This document shows positions 43,849 to 43,918 of a stretch of DNA of 43,918 bases, one piece after another. The notes under the pieces were generated by a model. It saw only the letters and a list, made by a program, of their open reading frames with translations, had not been told where the DNA came from and searched no databases. The position numbers and the translations under genes are program-made. The first letter of the stretch is position 1; every line of letters starts with the position of its first letter. This stretch comes from Streptomyces griseus. GTDB lineage: Bacteria > Bdellovibrionota > Bdellovibrionia > Bdellovibrionales > Bdellovibrionaceae. The stretch lies in NCBI GenBank assembly GCA_943330705.2, contig CALQIT020000015.1:1-43918 (forward strand), written 5' to 3'.

Positions 43849-43918
43849 ATGGATAGGCTTTGGAAAATAATCGCTGCGGCATGGACAGGGGCTCTCGTTT
43901 TAAGTGCCGTGATTTTCG
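43849..43918 (+). CDS. Start of a further gene, cut by window edge
   Basis: The frame MDRLWKIIAAAWTGALVLSA then VIF runs to the last base. It looks like the beginning of an exported or membrane protein (one Lys/Arg-bearing end, then a hydrophobic core). The ribosome site is weak. Only 23 residues are visible, so function is open. Confidence 0.45.
   Translation, partial: MDRLWKIIAAAWTGALVLSAVIF

Overview
The window looks like a chromosomal segment of a Gram-negative bacterium, most likely a member of the Bdellovibrionota or a related deltaproteobacterial-type lineage. The reasons are an LptD outer-membrane assembly protein, several stand-alone CheY-like receivers, a CHASE2 adenylate cyclase, long coiled-coil proteins, and the order ffh-rpsP-khpA-rimM-trmD-RNA methyltransferase-rplS with a separate methyltransferase directly coupled to trmD. 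This assignment is an inference from gene content; no rRNA is present.

Region 1-16.6 kb is mostly core and envelope genes. It holds a partial pyruvate kinase behind a 558-residue coiled-coil protein, a secreted FecR-like protein coupled to a TPR protein, HU, a long ChaN-like protein, a VKOR-DsbA disulfide-forming fusion, a second coiled-coil protein tail-to-tail with a STAS protein, a CHASE2 adenylate cyclase directly followed by lptD, and a single-domain receiver with a good promoter.

Region 16.7-23.4 kb (minus strand) is a translation and secretion block: prfC, ffh, rpsP, khpA, rimM, trmD, a SPOUT-like methyltransferase, rplS and, past a terminator, yraN. Two strong hairpin terminators divide it. 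Region 23.5-28.5 kb has trhO, a receiver, a secreted protein with IucA/IucC-like motifs, a membrane protein, a 13-bp tandem repeat array and an M14 carboxypeptidase.

Region 28.5-36 kb shows gene decay and acquisition. A broken OlsB-like acyltransferase precedes a tightly coupled arsR-pstS-pstC-pstA-pstB operon. This phosphate-uptake operon has an ArsR repressor in place of a visible phoU or phoBR, and a perfect palindrome lies at the arsR start. After it come a signal-peptide stub, a COG4705 membrane protein, a secreted phosphoesterase, a PAP2 C-terminal fragment, an EamA-type protein and an ISL3-like transposase remnant.

Region 36.0-38.3 kb is the most striking part. A complete initiator tRNA (fMet) gene and a 59-nt duplicate of its 3' part lie as direct repeats 2,245 bp apart. 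Between them are an MNT nucleotidyltransferase/HEPN pair with a palindrome inside its predicted promoter, a small ORF and a secreted alpha/beta hydrolase, but no integrase. This is the signature of a small tRNA-integrated island. Region 38.4-43.9 kb returns to ordinary genes: endonuclease I, a chorismate-mutase-like protein, a double U32 protein, a lipoprotein and the start of one further gene.
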